Assembly (NCBI RefSeq): GCF_024494695.1
Contig: NZ_JANHDP010000003.1
Span: 310,001 to 374,000, forward strand
Length of the DNA: 64,000 bases
Source of the DNA: Natronoarchaeum rubrum
GTDB lineage: Archaea > Halobacteriota > Halobacteria > Halobacteriales > Natronoarchaeaceae
Reading direction: 5' to 3'
The translations under genes and the position numbers were made by a program. Position 1 is the stretch's first letter, and the number at the start of each line of letters is the position of its first letter. The notes under the pieces are model-generated. The model had not been told where the DNA came from. It searched no databases and saw only the letters and a program-made list of their open reading frames with translations. Of this stretch, positions 27,200 through 37,878 are shown piece after piece.

Positions 27200-27478
27200 A
27201 TGGTCGAAAACGTCATCTGGCCCGCGTACTTCGACGCGGACCTCACGCGGTCGAAGGGACGCCGCGTCCCGGAGGAGCTCGCGGTGCCGAGCCCCGAAGT
27301 GGAGGAGATCGCACAGGCCGTCCAGCAGGTCGGCTACGACGCCGTCGTCGAGCGCGACGTGGCGTACCCCCGCGAGCACTACCAGCAGCGCGGTCGCGTG
27401 CTCGTCAAAGACGCCGACGACGCCAAGAACGACGTCGTTCAGGCCGTGGCCGCCTACGTCTCGACGATGCGCGAGTGA
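27200..27478 (+). CDS. srp19: Signal recognition particle subunit SRP19
   Basis: A 92-residue RNA-binding protein that promotes assembly of SRP54 on 7S RNA. Conserved positions are at the N-terminus ([19 protein letters not shown], the residues that contact the RNA tetraloops) and in [11 protein letters not shown]. Length is typical for archaea. Its last codons overlap the gar1 start (GTGATG), which suggests coupled translation of the two RNA-binding proteins. No 7S RNA gene was seen in this window. Confidence 0.92.
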   Translation: MVENVIWPAYFDADLTRSKGRRVPEELAVPSPEVEEIAQAVQQVGYDAVVERDVAYPREHYQQRGRVLVKDADDAKNDVVQAVAAYVSTMRE

Positions 27479-27708
27479 TGCAGCGACTCGGCAAGGTCGA
27501 CCGAACGGCCCAGGGGCTGGCGATCGTGCGGCTGGACGACGCCGACGACCCGCCGCCGATCGGCCGCGAGGTCGTCGACGAGTCGCTCTCGACGGCGGGC
27601 CGGATCGTCGACGTGTTCGGGCCGGTCGAGGGCCCCTACGTCGCGATCACGCCGGCGAACGACCGGCGGATCGCGACGCTGCTGGACGAGAAGCTGTACG
27701 TGCAGTAA
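27478..27708 (+). CDS. gar1: H/ACA ribonucleoprotein component Gar1
   Basis: A 76-residue beta-barrel protein that binds Cbf5 in H/ACA guide particles for RNA pseudouridylation. The sequence matches the archaeal family: QRLGKVDRTAQGLAIVRLDD, GREVVDE, GRIVDVFGPVEGPYVAI. The ATG at 27478 overlaps the SRP19 stop codon; a GTG three bases upstream is an alternative. The SRP19-Gar1 gene pair is common in haloarchaea. No H/ACA guide RNA was recognised nearby. Confidence 0.88.
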   Translation: MQRLGKVDRTAQGLAIVRLDDADDPPPIGREVVDESLSTAGRIVDVFGPVEGPYVAITPANDRRIATLLDEKLYVQ

Positions 27709-27723
27709 GAGCGCGAACCGCGG

Positions 27724-28152
27724 TCAGTCCGCCTTGCCTTCGACCGTGAGACACTCACAGCGATCGGCTTCGGGATCGAAGCAGTCCGGACACTCCGACC
27801 GGCGGTCGATGATCGTGTCGAGTCGCTCGGCGACCGTGTCGTCGATGACGCTCTCTAAGGCGCGGGCCTCCTCGCGGTAGCTCTCGACCTCCAGCACGTT
27901 CGCGAGGAACCGTTCGATGATGCAGTACGTCTGCAGCGCGTCCCGCGCGCGGCCGATTCCCTCGTCGGTGAGTTCGACGCCCTTGTACTTCTCGTGGTCG
28001 GCGAGGCCCCGATCCTCCAGCTTCCCGATCATCTCGTTGACGCTGGCGGGGCTGACGTCGAGCATGTCCGCGAGCCGTCCGGTCGACGCCGGCCCGTCCT
28101 CCATCATCTGCGCCAGGTAGATCGCCTTGAGGTACTGGTCTGCTGTATTCAT
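27724..28152 (-). CDS. DtxR/MntR family transcriptional regulator
   Basis: A 142-residue regulator. An N-terminal winged helix (residues 1-65, STGRLADMLDVSPASVNEMIGKL) is followed by a helical dimerisation domain. In the metal-binding helix the usual C-R-x-E-H of IdeR/DtxR reads R-A-L-E-S (EEARALES), so the Cys and His of the primary site are missing. A C-terminal tail has four Cys in CxxC-x7-CxC form. It could respond to iron or manganese through different ligands. It lies downstream of a ferritin-like gene on the same strand, with palindromes over its start. The family is certain, the effector is not. Confidence 0.85.
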   Translation of the reverse strand: MNTADQYLKAIYLAQMMEDGPASTGRLADMLDVSPASVNEMIGKLEDRGLADHEKYKGVELTDEGIGRARDALQTYCIIERFLANVLEVESYREEARALESVIDDTVAERLDTIIDRRSECPDCFDPEADRCECLTVEGKAD

Positions 28153-28203
28153 TCGAGATCACCTCGGAGATCGAGAATGAGCTCGATAGAGCTCGCTCTA
28201 TCG
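28149..28203. promoter_or_regulatory. Two inverted repeats before the DtxR-family gene
   Basis: CGATAGAG (28184-28191) and CTCTATCG (28196-28203) are perfect 8-bp arms around CTCG. A second, imperfect pair, TCATTCGAGATC (28149-28160) and GATCGAGAATGA (28169-28180), overlaps the start codon of the regulator. Both lie in the 55-bp gap between the ferritin-like and regulator genes. They fit an autoregulatory operator, or a hairpin ending the ferritin-like message. Confidence 0.5.
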
Positions 28204-28207
28204 GTGT

Positions 28208-28708
28208 TCATTCCCGGTCCTCCATGATCGCGGTCACTTCCTCGACGCCCTCCTTTTCCTCCTCGCGGATCGTCCGCAGGGTGTCGAGCACCAGCGCCTC
28301 GTCGACGGTGTAGTCGGCGTCGCTGGCCTCGATCGCCTCGATGAGGTCGTCGTAGAACTTGTAGGCGGTCTCCTCGTTGCAGAGCTGGTCGTACAGCAGC
28401 CCGTCGAAGTCCTCGGGCTGGTTGCTCGCGTAGTGCTCGCGGACCAGCAGCTCGATCTCGTCGTAGCCGACCGTCTCGGCGTCCATTTCGTCGACCAACG
28501 ATTCGAGGCGGGCGCGGTGCTCGGCGGACTCCTCGGCCGCGTGGTCGAGCAACTCGGCGATATCCTCGTCGAGTTCGGCCCGCTCGTCGGGCGAGAGCGA
28601 CTCCAAGTGCGAATAGGCACGCGCCTCGACGACCTCCTCCAGCACGACTCCGATCTGGAGGAGCCGGGCGAGCTGGCGGTCAGTCGAGACGCGTTGACCC
28701 AGGCTCAT
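28208..28708 (-). CDS. Ferritin-like four-helix protein
   Basis: A 166-residue helical protein. Glu/His positions recall ferritin-like diiron proteins: LEEVVEARAYSH in helix 1, EESAEHRARLESL (E-x-x-H) in helix 2, NEETAYKFYDDLIEAI in helix 3, and a Glu-rich helix 4 in which a second E-x-x-H is not obvious. It may store or oxidise iron, or protect DNA. The ATG at 28708 is preferred over one at 28717. It sits directly upstream of a DtxR-type regulator on the same strand, which supports a metal link. Confidence 0.7.
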   Translation of the reverse strand: MSLGQRVSTDRQLARLLQIGVVLEEVVEARAYSHLESLSPDERAELDEDIAELLDHAAEESAEHRARLESLVDEMDAETVGYDEIELLVREHYASNQPEDFDGLLYDQLCNEETAYKFYDDLIEAIEASDADYTVDEALVLDTLRTIREEEKEGVEEVTAIMEDRE

Positions 28709-28866
28709 ACCCACCACTCGGAGAGCCGGTCACTTAACGCTCCCTACTTTCTGCGTCCTGCGGCGTCTCCGGCCCCGGCCCGGGTCCGGCGGGACGACGA
28801 GCGGCAACACAGGCCGACGGCTACAGCGCCCCCAGAGCTATCCGCCGATCTGTGGTCACGTCACCC

Positions 28867-30231
28867 ATGCGCTACCTCGAAGTCAGGGTGCCGGGCGGCA
28901 AACGCGGTGCCATCCTCGACATCCTCGACGAGGAGGGCGTCGATTACGTCGTCAGCGACGAGACCAGCGGCCGAGGCTACGCCGCTGTGATCCGCTTTCC
29001 GCTACCCACCCGGGCCGTCGAGCCGGTGCTCGACCGGTTGCACGAGGCTGGTATCGACGACGACGCCAGCGTCGTCGTGATCGACGCCGAGACGGTGCTC
29101 TCGGAACAGTTTTCCCGACTCCGGGATCAGTACGGCCGCGGCGGCAAGCGGGGTATCCGCACGTCGCGGCAGGTCCTCCGCACGAAGGCCGAGGAACTGA
29201 TGCCGGTGTTTCCCATTTACGTCACGATGCTGCTGATCAGCGCCGTCGTCGCTACGGCCGGGCTGCTGGCTGACTCGCCCGCGGTCGTGGTGGGGTCGAT
29301 GGTGATCGCGCCGCTGATCGGCCCCGCGCTGGCGGCCAACATCGGGATCGTCACCGGCGACGCCGATCTCAGGTCGACCGGGTTTGCCTACCAGTTCGTC
29401 GGCCTCGCCGTGGTCGTCCTGGCGTCGATCGGCCTCGCCGTCCTCGCCCGCTTCGCCGGACTGGAACCGGCGGGCGTCGACATCGTCGTCGCGACCGAAC
29501 TGGAAGAGCGCGTCTCGCCGAATCTGCTCTCGCTGGCGGTCGCCCTGGGCGCCGGCGTCGCCGGCATCCTGAGTCTGACGCGGGGCTTTTCGGAAGCGAT
29601 CGTCGGCGTCATGATCGCCGCCGCGCTCATCCCGCCCGCCGCTGCCGTCGGGATCACCGTCGCGTGGGGGATGTACGGTGCGGCGCTGGGCGCCGCCGGA
29701 CTCGTTGCCGTGAACGTGCTGTCGATCAACCTCGCGGCCCTCTCGACGCTGTGGGTCGCCGGCTATCGCCCGCAGGGGCTGTTCGAAGTCGCCCCGACGC
29801 GTACGGTGACGTACGCGTACGCGGCTGTATTCACCGCCGCGTTGCTGGTGCTGGCGGCGCCGCTGGCCGGGGTCACGATGCTCGACATCCACACCACGCA
29901 GGTCCAGTCGGCCGCCGAGGAGGACGTGGCCGCCGTGCTCAACGAGTCCGAATACGATGAGTACGAACTCGAAACCGTCGAGGTGGTGCTCGACGAGGGC
30001 TACCCCGTTCAGTCGATCGAGCGCGTCGTCGTCACGGTCTCCAGCCGCAATCCGGGCGTCAGACCGGAGTTGACCGATCGTCTGTACAGCGAACTCAGCG
30101 AGGACACTGAAGAGCCGCTGGTCGTCGAGGTACAGTTCATCGTCGCCGACGAACAACGTTCGTCGAATGCTGCTTCGGCGTCGCCTCGCGGGGACGCTGG
30201 AGGGCAGCTCGACCGTCGATCTTCCGGATAG
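28867..30231 (+). CDS. DUF389 / TIGR00341 membrane protein
   Basis: A 454-residue protein. The N-terminal 85 residues form an ACT-like alpha/beta domain (MRYLEVRVPGGKRGAILDILDEEG...). Several hydrophobic helices follow, including VVVGSMVIAPLIGPALAANIGIVTGD and EAIVGVMIAAALIPPAAAVGI, which mark the family. A soluble C-terminal domain has a Ser/Ala-rich tail. The function of DUF389 proteins is not established. The ATG at 28867 is right because the family begins MRYLEV. It converges on sufD. Confidence 0.85.
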   Translation: MRYLEVRVPGGKRGAILDILDEEGVDYVVSDETSGRGYAAVIRFPLPTRAVEPVLDRLHEAGIDDDASVVVIDAETVLSEQFSRLRDQYGRGGKRGIRTSRQVLRTKAEELMPVFPIYVTMLLISAVVATAGLLADSPAVVVGSMVIAPLIGPALAANIGIVTGDADLRSTGFAYQFVGLAVVVLASIGLAVLARFAGLEPAGVDIVVATELEERVSPNLLSLAVALGAGVAGILSLTRGFSEAIVGVMIAAALIPPAAAVGITVAWGMYGAALGAAGLVAVNVLSINLAALSTLWVAGYRPQGLFEVAPTRTVTYAYAAVFTAALLVLAAPLAGVTMLDIHTTQVQSAAEEDVAAVLNESEYDEYELETVEVVLDEGYPVQSIERVVVTVSSRNPGVRPELTDRLYSELSEDTEEPLVVEVQFIVADEQRSSNAASASPRGDAGGQLDRRSSG

Positions 30232-30295
30232 TGACGCGGCTGAGCCGCCGCTACTCGGGAGCAGTAGCCGAAGAAAAAACGAACCGAAAGCGGCG

Positions 30296-31510
30296 CTATT
30301 CCCGCAGACGCTGGGCCACGAGGTCTTCGAGATCCTCGCGGAGTTCGTCGACCGCGACCTCGTCGAGGACGGGGACGAAGAAGCCCTCGACGAGCATGTT
30401 CGTCGCGTCCTCCTCGTCGACGCCGCGGCTGGTCATGTAGAACAGCTCCTCCTGGTCGACCTGACCGACGGTCGCGGAGTGGCTGGCCTCGGTGTCGTGG
30501 TTGTTGATGATCAGCTTCGGGGAGGCGTCGGCCTCGCTCTCGTCTGAGAGCATCAGGGTGTTCTCGCGCTGGTAGGAGTTGGTGTCCCACGCGCCCGAGC
30601 CGACGTCCTGAACGCCCTCGTACACCGAGCGTGCCACGTCGTCGATGACGCCGCGGGTCACCAGATCGGCCGTGGTGTGCTCGGCGCGGTGCCAGACGCG
30701 GGCGTCGAGATCGAAGTGCTGGTCCTCGTGGCCGAAGAACGCGCCGACGATCTGGGTCTCCGAGCCGTCGCCGTTGAGCTCGGTCTCGACGCTGGACTTC
30801 GTGAGCCGCGAGCCGACGTTGCCCTCGATCCAGTCGACCGTGGCGTACGTGTCGGCGTCGCCGCGCTTGTGGGTGAAGTTGTACGTCTCCTCGTCGACGT
30901 TCTGGAGCGAGCCGTACTGGACGTTCGAGTTCTCGCCGGCGGCGATCTCGACGACGCCGCTGTAGTAGCGATCGCCCTCGACGTCGGCGTCGCCCGTGCT
31001 CTGGCGCTCCAGCAGCGTGACCGAGGAAGACTTCTCGGTGACGACGAGCGTGTAGTTGAACAGCGACTGGCTGTTCATCTCGGTCCGGACCTTCACGTCC
31101 TCGGCCTCGACGCCCTCGGGGACGTGGACGACCGTGCCGGTCGAGAACAGCGCCGTCGACAGCGCGGTGAGGTAGTTCGACTGCGGGTCGACGACGCTGC
31201 CGAAGCGCTCTTCGAGGAGGTCGTCGAGCTCGTCGACGGCCTCGCTCCAGGGAAGCACCTCGACGCCCTCGGCGTCGACGAGCTCCTTCTCTTCGGCGGC
31301 ATCGAGCGGATCGACCAGAGACTCGTAGTCCAGATCCTCGAGGTTCGTCCACTTGCGGCCCGGCGTCTGGATGACCGACGGCATGTCGAGGTCGTCCAGC
31401 GCGTCGAGCGCGTCGAGACGCGTCTCCAGGAGCCACTCGGGCTCCCCGAGCTCCTCGGAGATCTGGCGAACGGTGCTCTCGTCGATCGTGGCGTGTACCT
31501 GCGTACTCAT
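30296..31510 (-). CDS. sufD: Fe-S cluster assembly protein SufD
   Basis: A 404-residue SufBD-family protein that forms the SufBC(2)D scaffold for iron-sulfur cluster assembly. The C-terminal beta-helix shows the family core (YYSGVVEIAAGENSNVQYGSLQNV, TETQIVGAFFGHEDQHFDLDARVWHRA, LIINNHDTEASHSATVGQVDQEELFYMTSRG). The N-terminal helical part (residues 1-90) is typical for SufD. It begins one base after the sufB stop, so it is the last gene of the sufCBD operon. Confidence 0.93.
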   Translation of the reverse strand: MSTQVHATIDESTVRQISEELGEPEWLLETRLDALDALDDLDMPSVIQTPGRKWTNLEDLDYESLVDPLDAAEEKELVDAEGVEVLPWSEAVDELDDLLEERFGSVVDPQSNYLTALSTALFSTGTVVHVPEGVEAEDVKVRTEMNSQSLFNYTLVVTEKSSSVTLLERQSTGDADVEGDRYYSGVVEIAAGENSNVQYGSLQNVDEETYNFTHKRGDADTYATVDWIEGNVGSRLTKSSVETELNGDGSETQIVGAFFGHEDQHFDLDARVWHRAEHTTADLVTRGVIDDVARSVYEGVQDVGSGAWDTNSYQRENTLMLSDESEADASPKLIINNHDTEASHSATVGQVDQEELFYMTSRGVDEEDATNMLVEGFFVPVLDEVAVDELREDLEDLVAQRLRE

Positions 31511-31511
31511 A

Positions 31512-32942
<1,431 letters not shown>

Positions 32943-32976
32943 GGTTTAGTGTTGTATGGTAATCGCTGGAGCCGTA

Positions 32977-33891
32977 TCAGGCTGTCTCGTAGACCTGCTC
33001 GCGGACCCAGTCGTAGCCCTCGTCCTCGAGCTTCTCGGCAAGCTCCGCGCCGCCGCTCTTGGCGATCTCGCCGTCGAGCATCACGTGGACGTGGTCGGGT
33101 TCGACGTAGTCGAGGATCCGCTGGTAGTGAGTGATCTGGAGAATGCCGGTGCCCTGCTCGTCGCGCAGCGCGTTGATGCCGTCGGAGACGTCCTGCAGGC
33201 GGTCGATGTCGAGCCCGGAGTCGATCTCGTCGAGCACGGCGATCTCGGGTTCGAGGATCGCGGCCTGGAGCACCTCGTTCTGTTTCTTCTCGCCGCCGGA
33301 GAAGCCGGCGTTGAGGTAGCGACGGGCGAACTTCTCGTCCATGTCGAGCTGCTCCATCTTCTCGGAGAGGATCTGCTGGAACTCCGCGACGTCGACCTCG
33401 CCCTCGTCGGCGGGGCCCTCCATCGGGGAGTTCTCGTAGCCCGCTTCCTCCTCTTCCTCGTCCTCGTCGGCGTCCTCTTCGTCCTCGAAGAGCTCCTCGC
33501 GCTCCTCGATCTTGGCGTTGAGCGCCGTGCGAAGGAAGTTCGACATCGTGACGCCCTCGATCTCGGCAGGATACTGGAAGCCGAGGAACACGCCGAGCGC
33601 GGCGCGCTCGTTGGGCTCGAGGTCGAGCAGGTTCCAGGTCTTCTGGTCCTCGTCGAACTCGATGCCCTCGAACTCGTCGCCCTCGAACTGGAGCAGCACC
33701 TCGCCCTCTGTTACTTCGTAGGCGGGGTGGCCGGCGATGATCTTCGCCGTCGTCGACTTCCCGCTGCCGTTCGGTCCCATCAGGGCGTGGATCTCGCCGG
33801 GCTCGACCTCGAGATCGACCCCGTTGAGGATCTGTTCGCCACCGTCCTCTGCGACCTTCGCGTGGAGATTGTTGAGTTGTAGCGTAGCCAT
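32977..33891 (-). CDS. sufC: Fe-S cluster assembly ATPase SufC
   Basis: A 304-residue ABC-type ATPase of the SUF complex. Walker A is GPNGSGKST (residues 39-47), the signature is [15 protein letters not shown], Walker B is [12 protein letters not shown], and the switch is ITHYQRIL. An insertion of about 40 very acidic residues (about 128-168, Glu/Asp runs) interrupts the helical domain; other SufC proteins have only a short loop there. The ATG at 33891 is chosen because the usual N-terminus begins [11 protein letters not shown]; the frame extends further but without homology. Confidence 0.93.
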   Translation of the reverse strand: MATLQLNNLHAKVAEDGGEQILNGVDLEVEPGEIHALMGPNGSGKSTTAKIIAGHPAYEVTEGEVLLQFEGDEFEGIEFDEDQKTWNLLDLEPNERAALGVFLGFQYPAEIEGVTMSNFLRTALNAKIEEREELFEDEEDADEDEEEEEAGYENSPMEGPADEGEVDVAEFQQILSEKMEQLDMDEKFARRYLNAGFSGGEKKQNEVLQAAILEPEIAVLDEIDSGLDIDRLQDVSDGINALRDEQGTGILQITHYQRILDYVEPDHVHVMLDGEIAKSGGAELAEKLEDEGYDWVREQVYETA

Positions 33892-34097
33892 TGCTGAAAG
33901 TCCTCTGTCACTCGAACGGTGGGGTCGCCCGCTCATAATGGTTTCGCATTTCTCGCAATCAGTTGGCGTTCTGCGAAAATACTTTTCCCGTTCCGGAACA
34001 CGTGGCGTTGCAGATGCCGGGGACGGAACGGCGCGCGGACCGATCAGAATCGTCTCGACGGACGAGTAGGAACACGGAAACCGATCGCGTCGGACCG

Positions 34098-35111
34098 ATG
34101 GGTATGGACGACGCGGGAAAGATCGACCGTGAGTTCTTCGAGGGAGAGATCGCGCCGCGGTTGGGCGCCGCGCGGGACGACGTGGCGATCGGACCGACCT
34201 ACGGCGTCGACTTCGGCCTCGTCGAGATCGACGACAGCGTCCTCGCGGTCGCGACCGACCCGATCTCGATCCTGCCGGAACTGGGCTTCGAGCGGGCGGG
34301 TCGCTTCGGCATCCGGATCGTGCTCTCGGACGTCGCCGTCTCCGGACTGGCGCCGTCACACGTCGCCGTCTCCTTCGCCCTGCCGCCCGAGACGACCGAC
34401 GAGGAGTTCGCGCGGTTCTGGGGCGCCGTCGACGAGGAGTGTCGCGATCTCGGCGTCAGTATCGTCACCGGCCACACGGCGCGCTACGACGAGAGCCGGT
34501 ACCCGTGGGTCGGCAGCGGAACGGCGTTCGCGGTCGGCGACGCCGAGGACGTTGTCCGGCCCGACGGCGCGCGTCCGGGCGACGACCTGCTGGTGACCAA
34601 GGGCCCCGGCGTCGAGACCGTCGGTCTATTATCCTCGCTGTTCCCCGAGCAGATCGACCTGCCCGCCGAGACGCTGGCGGTCGCTCAGGAACGGCTCGAC
34701 GACGTCGAGACGGTGCGGGACTGCGCGGCGGCGGTCGACGCGGGTCGCGTCACGGCGATGCACGACGCGACCGAGGGCGGGCTGATCGGCGCCCTGCACG
34801 AGGTGGCCGGCAGCGCCGGCGTCCGCATCGACGTCGACGCCGATGCCGTGCCGACGATGTCCGGCGTCGAAGCCGTGAGCGAGGCGCTGTCGATGGATCA
34901 CTGGCGCGCGAGCACGGCGGGAACGCTCCTGATCGCGGTCCACCCCGACGACACCGACGCCGTCGTCGCGGCGCTCGAAGCCCGCGGGACGCCGGTCGGC
35001 GTCGCCGGCAAGGTAACGGACGGATCGGGCGTCGTCGTGGACGGGGAGCGGGTCGCGGCGCCGAGCGGCGACGCCGCCTGGCCGGTCTACGAGCGACTGC
35101 TCTCGGAGTGA
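34098..35111 (+). CDS. AIR synthase-related protein (HypE/SelD/ThiL-like)
   Basis: A 337-residue protein of the PurM/HypE fold family. The N-terminal half carries the ATP-binding segment ([38 protein letters not shown]), and the second half has [19 protein letters not shown] and the Gly-rich end GVAGKVTDG. Such enzymes phosphorylate or activate small molecules, but this group has no settled substrate. ATG codons at 34098 and 34104 are both plausible. It is divergent from sufC and convergent with polB (a gap of 22 nt). It is not purM itself, which has a different substrate loop. Confidence 0.8.
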   Translation: MGMDDAGKIDREFFEGEIAPRLGAARDDVAIGPTYGVDFGLVEIDDSVLAVATDPISILPELGFERAGRFGIRIVLSDVAVSGLAPSHVAVSFALPPETTDEEFARFWGAVDEECRDLGVSIVTGHTARYDESRYPWVGSGTAFAVGDAEDVVRPDGARPGDDLLVTKGPGVETVGLLSSLFPEQIDLPAETLAVAQERLDDVETVRDCAAAVDAGRVTAMHDATEGGLIGALHEVAGSAGVRIDVDADAVPTMSGVEAVSEALSMDHWRASTAGTLLIAVHPDDTDAVVAALEARGTPVGVAGKVTDGSGVVVDGERVAAPSGDAAWPVYERLLSE

Positions 35112-35133
35112 GTTGGCGGACCGCGGATCGGGA

Positions 35134-37878
35134 CTACATGAAGCTGCCGAGCCCGGTCTGCTCCTGGCCGCTCTTGACCTCCTCCCAGGAGATGTCGAGC
35201 GCTTCGAGGACGCGCTCGATCGGGCCCTGCAGCGTCTTGTCGAGCATCTTCTCGTAGTCGACCTCGAACGCGTCGGGGATCTGGTCCTCGTACTCGAAGC
35301 AGATCACGTCCGGATCGCGCTTGAACTCGCCGTACAGCGGGTCGGTCTGCGGATCGAACCCGTTCTCGTTTTCCATGCGCCGGAAGAACTCGGGATGGAC
35401 CTTCTTCAGGTAGAGTCGCTTCGGCTTCGATCCGCTGGTGAAGTTCGTCCCGAGCAGCATATTGGCGTACTTGGCGCCCCGGACCTGCGCGGTGTCAGTG
35501 TCGTAGTTGTCGAGTTTCTTCCCGATGCCGCCGGGGATGCCGATCTCGTCGAGCGAGACGTCGCCGCTCTGGACGCGCTGGATCACCTCGTGGACGTAGT
35601 CTTTGACCTCCTCGATGTCCTCACCGCGGACGATCCGGGTGATGACCTCCAGCTGGACCTCCTTGGTGATCGGCGCGATGTCCGAGCGCTGGTACTCGAA
35701 CCCGGTGATGTCGATGTCGTCGACGTCCTTGCCCTCCTTCCAGACGATGTGACCGGCGTAGCGCTTCTTCGTGCCCGCCTGGAAGAATCGTCGATAGAGC
35801 TTCTCGAACTCGATCTGGAAGCGGTGCTCCTCGGCGTTCAGTTCCTCGCGCGCGAACTCGTCGTAGGCGTCGTTGATGTGCTCCTCGATTTCGAAGGACT
35901 GCTCGATGGCGTCGTCCTTCGGGACGTCGTCGCCGAGCTCCAACATGACAGAATCAGTGTCACCATAAATAACCTGATATCCGAGGTCGTTCGCCGCTGT
36001 TTCGGTGAACTCGATAACGTCTCGCCCTGTTGCGGTTACGGCGGCCCCCATCTCCTTATCGTAGAGGCGGAACCGATCCCATCCCAGGACCCCGTAGAGA
36101 GAATTCATAATAACCTTGACAGCTGCTTGCTGCCGGTCGAACCGCTCGTAGTCCTGGCTGTCGGGGTCGTTCTCGTTCCGGAGGGACTTCTTCTCCTCGC
36201 GCTCGCTGAGGAGTTCGTCGACCATCTCCCGGATGATGCCGTCCGGCTCCTTCCGGAAGTGGGTCCCATTGGGCGCGCGGTAGGTCTCGCCGTCGTACGC
36301 CTCGGGGTCGACCTTGGTCTCTGGTGAGGCGTTGGTCGTCACCATGCACATCGGGTACAGCGACTTGAGGTCCAGCACGGTGACGTTCTCGCGGACGCCC
36401 GTGATCGGGTCGAACACGGCGCCGCCCTCGTAGTCCTCGCCCTCGTGGCGGCCCTTCGAGGGGAGCGCGAAGTCGCCGTGGACCTTGTGGAGCACGTACA
36501 TGTCGACCGCGTCGCCCGGCGTCGGCGCGTCTTCGAGCTTGCAGCCGACGAACGATCGCACCTCGTCCCAGAACGCGACGATGTCCTGCTTGCGGTCGAG
36601 TTCGACGCAGAGCTCGACGTCCCGGAGGTTGTACTCCAGCAGGCGCTCGGGATCCTGCTCCCAGAGGTCGCCGATGTCGCCGGTGTAGCGTTCCTTGCCG
36701 ACGCCGAGCTCCTGCTCGCCGACGGCGTCGAGCCGGTAGGATTCGAGTTCGGTGAACTGCGTGCGCTTGTAGGCATAGAGCAGGTCGAACACGACTCGGC
36801 CCTTGATGTCCGGACCGCCCCAGCCGCCGGCCCAGACCTCGTTCACTCGCGAGAGCCGGTCGTAGGACAGTCCGAGATTCTCCAGCCGGTTCACCAGATA
36901 CGGCGCGTCGAAGTCCTCGAAGTTCCAGCCCGTCAGCACGTCCGGATCAGTATCCTCGACGTACTCCAAGAACGCCCGGAGCATCGCCTCTTCGGAGTCG
37001 AACGTCCGGACCTCGTAGTCGGCGTCTTCCGCCATGGGGTCGTACTCACCCAGGGCTTCGGGCGCGTCGACGCCGCCGACCGGCGCGTCGTAGAGCCAGA
37101 CGACGTACTCGTCGTCGTAGGAGTCGTGGCTCGTCAGGCAGACGATCGGCTGCTCTGCGTCCTCGGGCTCGGGGAACCCGTGGCGGTCGTCGACCTCGAT
37201 GTCGAACGTGTTCACGCGGGGCCGAGCGGTCGACTCGACGGCCTCGACCTCGTCGTGGACGACGACGAGCGCGCCCTCCTCGTCGCGGCGCAGGGGTACT
37301 TCGATCCCGCTCTCGACGTCCTTGTCGATCAGGAAACGGTTGGGGAACAGGATGTCGGCCTCGAAGTGATCGAACTCGTCGCGGACGTTCCCGACGTCCC
37401 GCGGGGTTCGGCCGAAGATCTTGGTCAGCTTCTCGCCCCGGATGCTCTCGAAGTACTCGCCGTTCTCGTCAGTTTCCGCCGAGCCCGTCAGGACGTCGTA
37501 CTCGTCCTCGGGCGGGCGCTCCAGCGAGTCGGTCGGCGCGTAGAAGTACGGCCGGAAGCCGATCACCTTGACGTGCTCGGGCTCGTCGTCGGCGTCGCGG
37601 CCGAACACGTGCATGATCGGGCGCTCGCTCGGCCCGTTGCCCTCGATCGTGTAGTCGACCTGCATCACGGCGAGCGTCTTGGTCTCGGCCGGCTCGCCGT
37701 ACTGCGCGTCGACGCCCTCACGCGTCGGGTCGATCGTCTCGATGCCGTCGCCGGTACCATCGCCCGCGACGGCGCGTGCCTCCGCTGCGGCGTGGGCCTC
37801 CCGGCCGTCCTCGGCGTCGTCGGCCCCCGAACCGATGTCGCCGAACGTCATCTGCTCCGGGGTCCCCGAATCGGTCAT
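35134..37878 (-). CDS. polB: DNA polymerase, archaeal family B (PolB), intein-free
   Basis: A 914-residue replicative or repair DNA polymerase. Exonuclease motifs: DIEVDD (Asp226/Glu228), NFEDFDAPYLVNRL, and YNLRDVELCVELD. Polymerase motifs: A DLKSLYP, B KVIMNSLYG (36091-36117), and C YGDTDS (35950-35967), all uninterrupted, so no intein is present at the three sites where many haloarchaeal PolB genes have one. The N-terminus has an acidic extension of about 60 residues. The C-terminal tail ends GQEQTGLGSFM, resembling a PIP-box (Q-x-x-L-x-x-F), which would bind PCNA. The ATG at 37878 is chosen; upstream frame is not homologous. Confidence 0.96.
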   Translation of the reverse strand: MTDSGTPEQMTFGDIGSGADDAEDGREAHAAAEARAVAGDGTGDGIETIDPTREGVDAQYGEPAETKTLAVMQVDYTIEGNGPSERPIMHVFGRDADDEPEHVKVIGFRPYFYAPTDSLERPPEDEYDVLTGSAETDENGEYFESIRGEKLTKIFGRTPRDVGNVRDEFDHFEADILFPNRFLIDKDVESGIEVPLRRDEEGALVVVHDEVEAVESTARPRVNTFDIEVDDRHGFPEPEDAEQPIVCLTSHDSYDDEYVVWLYDAPVGGVDAPEALGEYDPMAEDADYEVRTFDSEEAMLRAFLEYVEDTDPDVLTGWNFEDFDAPYLVNRLENLGLSYDRLSRVNEVWAGGWGGPDIKGRVVFDLLYAYKRTQFTELESYRLDAVGEQELGVGKERYTGDIGDLWEQDPERLLEYNLRDVELCVELDRKQDIVAFWDEVRSFVGCKLEDAPTPGDAVDMYVLHKVHGDFALPSKGRHEGEDYEGGAVFDPITGVRENVTVLDLKSLYPMCMVTTNASPETKVDPEAYDGETYRAPNGTHFRKEPDGIIREMVDELLSEREEKKSLRNENDPDSQDYERFDRQQAAVKVIMNSLYGVLGWDRFRLYDKEMGAAVTATGRDVIEFTETAANDLGYQVIYGDTDSVMLELGDDVPKDDAIEQSFEIEEHINDAYDEFAREELNAEEHRFQIEFEKLYRRFFQAGTKKRYAGHIVWKEGKDVDDIDITGFEYQRSDIAPITKEVQLEVITRIVRGEDIEEVKDYVHEVIQRVQSGDVSLDEIGIPGGIGKKLDNYDTDTAQVRGAKYANMLLGTNFTSGSKPKRLYLKKVHPEFFRRMENENGFDPQTDPLYGEFKRDPDVICFEYEDQIPDAFEVDYEKMLDKTLQGPIERVLEALDISWEEVKSGQEQTGLGSFM

